Origin: Anaerolineae bacterium
GTDB taxonomy: Bacteria > Chloroflexota > Anaerolineae > Anaerolineales > UBA11579
Reading direction: 5' to 3'
Assembly (NCBI GenBank): GCA_004297445.1
Contig: SCUK01000025.1
Location: 1 to 64,000, forward strand
Length of the DNA stretch: 64,000 bases
The notes beneath the pieces were generated by a model, which saw nothing but the letters and a program-made list of their open reading frames with translations, was not told where the DNA came from and did no database searches. The translations under genes and the position numbers were made by a program. Below, piece by piece: positions 61,571-64,000 of this stretch (the stretch's first letter is position 1; each line of letters opens with the position of its first letter).

Positions 61571-62044
61571 TCAGGCCTCCGGTCGCATGTTAATCAGCGC
61601 GGTCCAGGTACCTTTCATGATAGTTTCGTCATTCTGATTCTTCACATCCAGTTCCAGAACTATGGAACCCGCCTTGAGCCGTGGCAAAGCCTTGGTTTCT
61701 TTGACTTCGAGCACAACATGAATCGTATCGCCGATGAATAACGGCTTGATGAATTTCCAGTCATTAATCTCGCGGAACGCCATGATGGTGCCTTCCATCA
61801 GCCCGGTCTGAACCGCCAGGCCGGAAGCAATGCTCAACCCGAGGATGCCGTGCGCCACGCGTTGGCCAAATGGTGTACCTGCGCTGAATTGGGCGTCGGT
61901 GTGAATTTGGTTGAAGTCGCCCGAAAGACCGGCAAAGGTAACGATATCCGTTTCGGTCAGAGTTCGACCAACCGAGGTAATCTGCATACCGGTTTGGATT
62001 TCTTCAAAATATTTGCCGCGGTAGGTGGGGGTGGATGGCGACAT
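61571..62044 (-). CDS. MaoC-family dehydratase
   Basis: 157 aa hot-dog-fold hydratase. The active-site pattern D-x4-H is GDFNQIHTD (about residues 35-43), followed by FGQRVAHGILGLSIASGL. It resembles (R)-specific enoyl-CoA hydratases. Start at 62044 with GGAGGAG 5 bases upstream. Possible roles are acyl-CoA or hydroxy acid metabolism; no partner gene adjacent. Confidence 0.9.
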   Translation of the reverse strand: MSPSTPTYRGKYFEEIQTGMQITSVGRTLTETDIVTFAGLSGDFNQIHTDAQFSAGTPFGQRVAHGILGLSIASGLAVQTGLMEGTIMAFREINDWKFIKPLFIGDTIHVVLEVKETKALPRLKAGSIVLELDVKNQNDETIMKGTWTALINMRPEA

Positions 62045-62122
62045 TTGGCTCCTCCGGGAGTTGAATTGAGAAGATTCTAGCATACGTTACAGAAGACGCC
62101 ATGCACGCGATACAATTCCCCA

Positions 62123-64000
62123 ATGCGCACCTGGAACCTCAAGGCCGGCGACCCACTGTGCCTTTCCCTGACCACTGACTGGCGTTTCACCGCCATCCAC
62201 TACGCTGACGACCCCAGCTGGGAAATAACGCTGGGACGCGGCGACCCTGCCGGCATTACCTTAAGCGGCACATTTGGATTGCGCGCCAACGGGATGCGAA
62301 TGCTGCCTCGCTTCACCGAGGGGCCGCGCACAGTGAGCGCTATCGCTGAATTCGATAAGGCGCCGCGCTTGACCGCCTTTGCGCCCAACCGGCTTAAGCT
62401 GGCCTGTGCGCCCTTCCCCGGCCTTGACGTGATACTCGAATATTGGGCGGCCGGCCCACTCCTGTTAGCAGGACGCGTACAGATTGCCAACAACGGGGTT
62501 ACCCGCCGCAGCATGCGGCTGGACTGGGTGGCAATCCTCAACCCGACAGGTGATGATGGGCAGATGATGTCCCCGATTCGGCGCGAGGCAGCTCATGTGC
62601 TGCAGGGGCGGACCGCAGGCCTGTGGCCGGTGCTGTTTTTCACCGGCGGCCCGGTCGGCAGCCGCAGTCCCTACCCGGCTTTAAGCCAGGAGTTGGATCT
62701 GCTGCCCGGCGCGGTGCGCCGATTCACCTGGGCCCTGACCTCGATGGATGACCCCGAAGAAGGCTTCCGGTTGGCGCGGCAAACGGCAGCCCGCAACTGG
62801 GAAGCCGAGATGGCGCGCATCGAAATGATGAATAATTCATCGCTGGACATCACCACCGGCGACCCTGACTGGGATGCCGCTTTTGCCCTTGGCCAGACAC
62901 AAGCCCGCCGCCTGTTGATTACAGGCACATCGCACCTGCCCAATCCTTCCATAGTAAGTACGCGCCAACCCGACCAGGGCTATTCGACGCGCGGTGATGG
63001 CAGTGATTACAACCATCTCTGGAACGGACAGAGCGCGCTGGAAGCATGGTTTCTGCTCCAGAATCTTCTGCCCGGCCAGGCGGACACCGCTAAAGGGCTG
63101 CTGCGAAACTTCCTTGCAGCGCAGGACGCTGGCGGAAAAATCGATGGCAAGCCCGGTCTGGCGGGGCAGCGCAATCGCCTTGCCGCCACCCCCCTGCTTG
63201 CTGACCTGGCCTGGCGAATCTACGAAGTGTCCGAAGATACATTATTCCTGCGCGAAGTATTCCCCCGTCTGATGGATAGCCTGGAAACATGGTTCAACGA
63301 ACAGCAGGATCGCGATGGCGACGGCATTCCGGAATGGGACCATCCGGCCCAGACCGGCTTTGACGACAATCCCGCTTTTTCCCACTGGCACAACTGGGCA
63401 CAGGGCGCCGACATTCGCACGTTTGAGAGCCCGGATCTGTGCGCGCTACTGGTCAACGAGTGCGAACGCCTTAAAGCGATTGCCGCCGTACTTGAACGGC
63501 CGGAACCGGCCGCAGCGCTGGACGCCCTGGCAGACAACCTACGCGCCGCGCTCAGCAAATCCTGGGACATCCGTGCCTCCACCTACAAAGCGTGGGACCG
63601 CGACAGCCATAACGCCCAGAAAGGCGAAACGCTGGGCAGCCGCAAGGGGTCTGGCCAGGTTTTGCTGGATCTCGTGTTTGACCTGCCTCAGCGTCTGTTG
63701 CTGCGGGCAGATTTGCCAAAGCCCGGCCCGTTGGGCGCAGAAGCGTACGTCCATGGACGGCTGCCCAGCGGCCAGCACCGCGTGGAGAAACTGGACCGTG
63801 GGGCATTTCACTGGCTGCCGGGTCATGGGGCTGCCACCCTGGACCTGCTTCTGGCGGAAGTAGAGCATATACAGGTGGAGAACCTGCCGGAGAATGCCAC
63901 CTTCAAAGTCATGGTGGTAGACCACCGGGCAGAAAACCACACCCAGTTCCTGCCGTTCTGGGCCGGCATTCCGAACAAGAAACAGGCGGCCGCGTTCGTG
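62123..64000 (+). CDS. six-hairpin glycosidase, GH63/amylo-glucosidase-like (3' partial)
   Basis: Open to the end of the window, at least 625 aa. An N-terminal beta-sandwich (about 1-230) is followed by an (alpha/alpha)6 barrel: RGDGSDYNHLWNGQSALEAWFLLQ, DRDGDGIPEWDHPAQTGFDDNP, FESPDLCALLVNECERLKAI, YKAWDRDSHNAQKG. These fit GH63 or amylo-alpha-1,6-glucosidase-like families acting on alpha-glucans or mannosyl/glucosyl compatible solutes. The acidic catalytic pair cannot be placed. No signal peptide, so cytoplasmic. Confidence 0.75.
   Translation, partial: MRTWNLKAGDPLCLSLTTDWRFTAIHYADDPSWEITLGRGDPAGITLSGTFGLRANGMRMLPRFTEGPRTVSAIAEFDKAPRLTAFAPNRLKLACAPFPGLDVILEYWAAGPLLLAGRVQIANNGVTRRSMRLDWVAILNPTGDDGQMMSPIRREAAHVLQGRTAGLWPVLFFTGGPVGSRSPYPALSQELDLLPGAVRRFTWALTSMDDPEEGFRLARQTAARNWEAEMARIEMMNNSSLDITTGDPDWDAAFALGQTQARRLLITGTSHLPNPSIVSTRQPDQGYSTRGDGSDYNHLWNGQSALEAWFLLQNLLPGQADTAKGLLRNFLAAQDAGGKIDGKPGLAGQRNRLAATPLLADLAWRIYEVSEDTLFLREVFPRLMDSLETWFNEQQDRDGDGIPEWDHPAQTGFDDNPAFSHWHNWAQGADIRTFESPDLCALLVNECERLKAIAAVLERPEPAAALDALADNLRAALSKSWDIRASTYKAWDRDSHNAQKGETLGSRKGSGQVLLDLVFDLPQRLLLRADLPKPGPLGAEAYVHGRLPSGQHRVEKLDRGAFHWLPGHGAATLDLLLAEVEHIQVENLPENATFKVMVVDHRAENHTQFLPFWAGIPNKKQAAAFV

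Noticed and set aside
1..64000. CRISPR arrays, insertion sequences or prophage
   Set aside because: No regularly spaced repeats, transposase, integrase or phage structural genes were seen.

Overview
The window is a gene-dense, fairly GC-rich bacterial chromosome segment. It carries 55 protein genes (the first and last cut by the window edges) and one tRNA. I see no insertion sequence, prophage, CRISPR array or rRNA. The gene style suggests Chloroflexota, probably an Anaerolineae-like lineage: many lipoproteins and secreted proteins with Thr/Pro-rich linkers, a TIGR03663-type GT-C protein fused to NHL repeats, PspC, SMC/ScpB and ABC-F housekeeping genes, and extended -10 promoters. This assignment is inference from gene content, since no marker phylogeny was possible.

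Layout. 1-5809: a PpiC foldase, PspC, and the smc-rnc pair. 5958-6704: a nucleotidyltransferase of visibly lower GC. 6780-10330 (minus): fabF, threonine synthase, a MoaD-MoaE fusion and moaC. 10437-14893 (plus): ftsY, prfB with its programmed frameshift, rpmF, fabD, fabG. 14917-19592: Asp23/Gls24, nusB, tatA/B, an atypical tatC and a large lipoprotein. 19593-19974: no gene, but a promoter followed by a highly structured, terminator-ended segment, then two small membrane/envelope genes. 20871-25722 (minus): SCP2-like protein, aldehyde:ferredoxin oxidoreductase, an extended SDR and Nnr. 25842-27831: an arsenic module (ArsR-ArsC fusion with its own operator, and ACR3). 27889-27970: tRNA-Leu(GAG). 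28086-32734: plsX, fabF, a membrane protein and an ABC-F ATPase. 32840-34431 (minus): an SPFH-HTH protein and its partner. 34662-36966: aldolase, NUDIX, FHA. 37033-39041 (minus): sucDC. 39257-42290: three tandem paralogous secreted Cys-rich proteins. 42363-45749: GT-C/NHL fusion. 45926-49073: rluB-scpB diverging from a G5/propeller lipoprotein. 49150-52056: UDP-sugar epimerase/decarboxylase, GtrA, a membrane protein and an atypical SDR. 52098-56772: FG-GAP-like lipoprotein, a degenerate DNA-methyltransferase-like protein and a diheme cytochrome c. 56836-62044 (minus): CDF transporter, class A PBP, MaoC protein. 62123-64000: a truncated six-hairpin glycosidase.

How the parts fit. Fatty-acid and phospholipid genes (fabD, fabG, plsX, two fabF) are split over three loci. 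Molybdopterin genes (moaC, moaD-E) sit in the same window as a pterin-dependent AOR. An envelope theme runs through the right half: surface proteins, glycosyl transfer, a PBP and export.

The strongest candidates for something new are five. (1) The tandem family of 8-Cys secreted proteins, with near-identical C-terminal halves and a shared upstream promoter element. (2) A standalone methyltransferase-like protein whose catalytic motifs are eroded. (3) A TatC lacking both glutamates known to read twin-arginine signals. (4) The structured RNA at about 19659-19974. (5) The SPFH-excisionase-HTH fusion with its helical partner.
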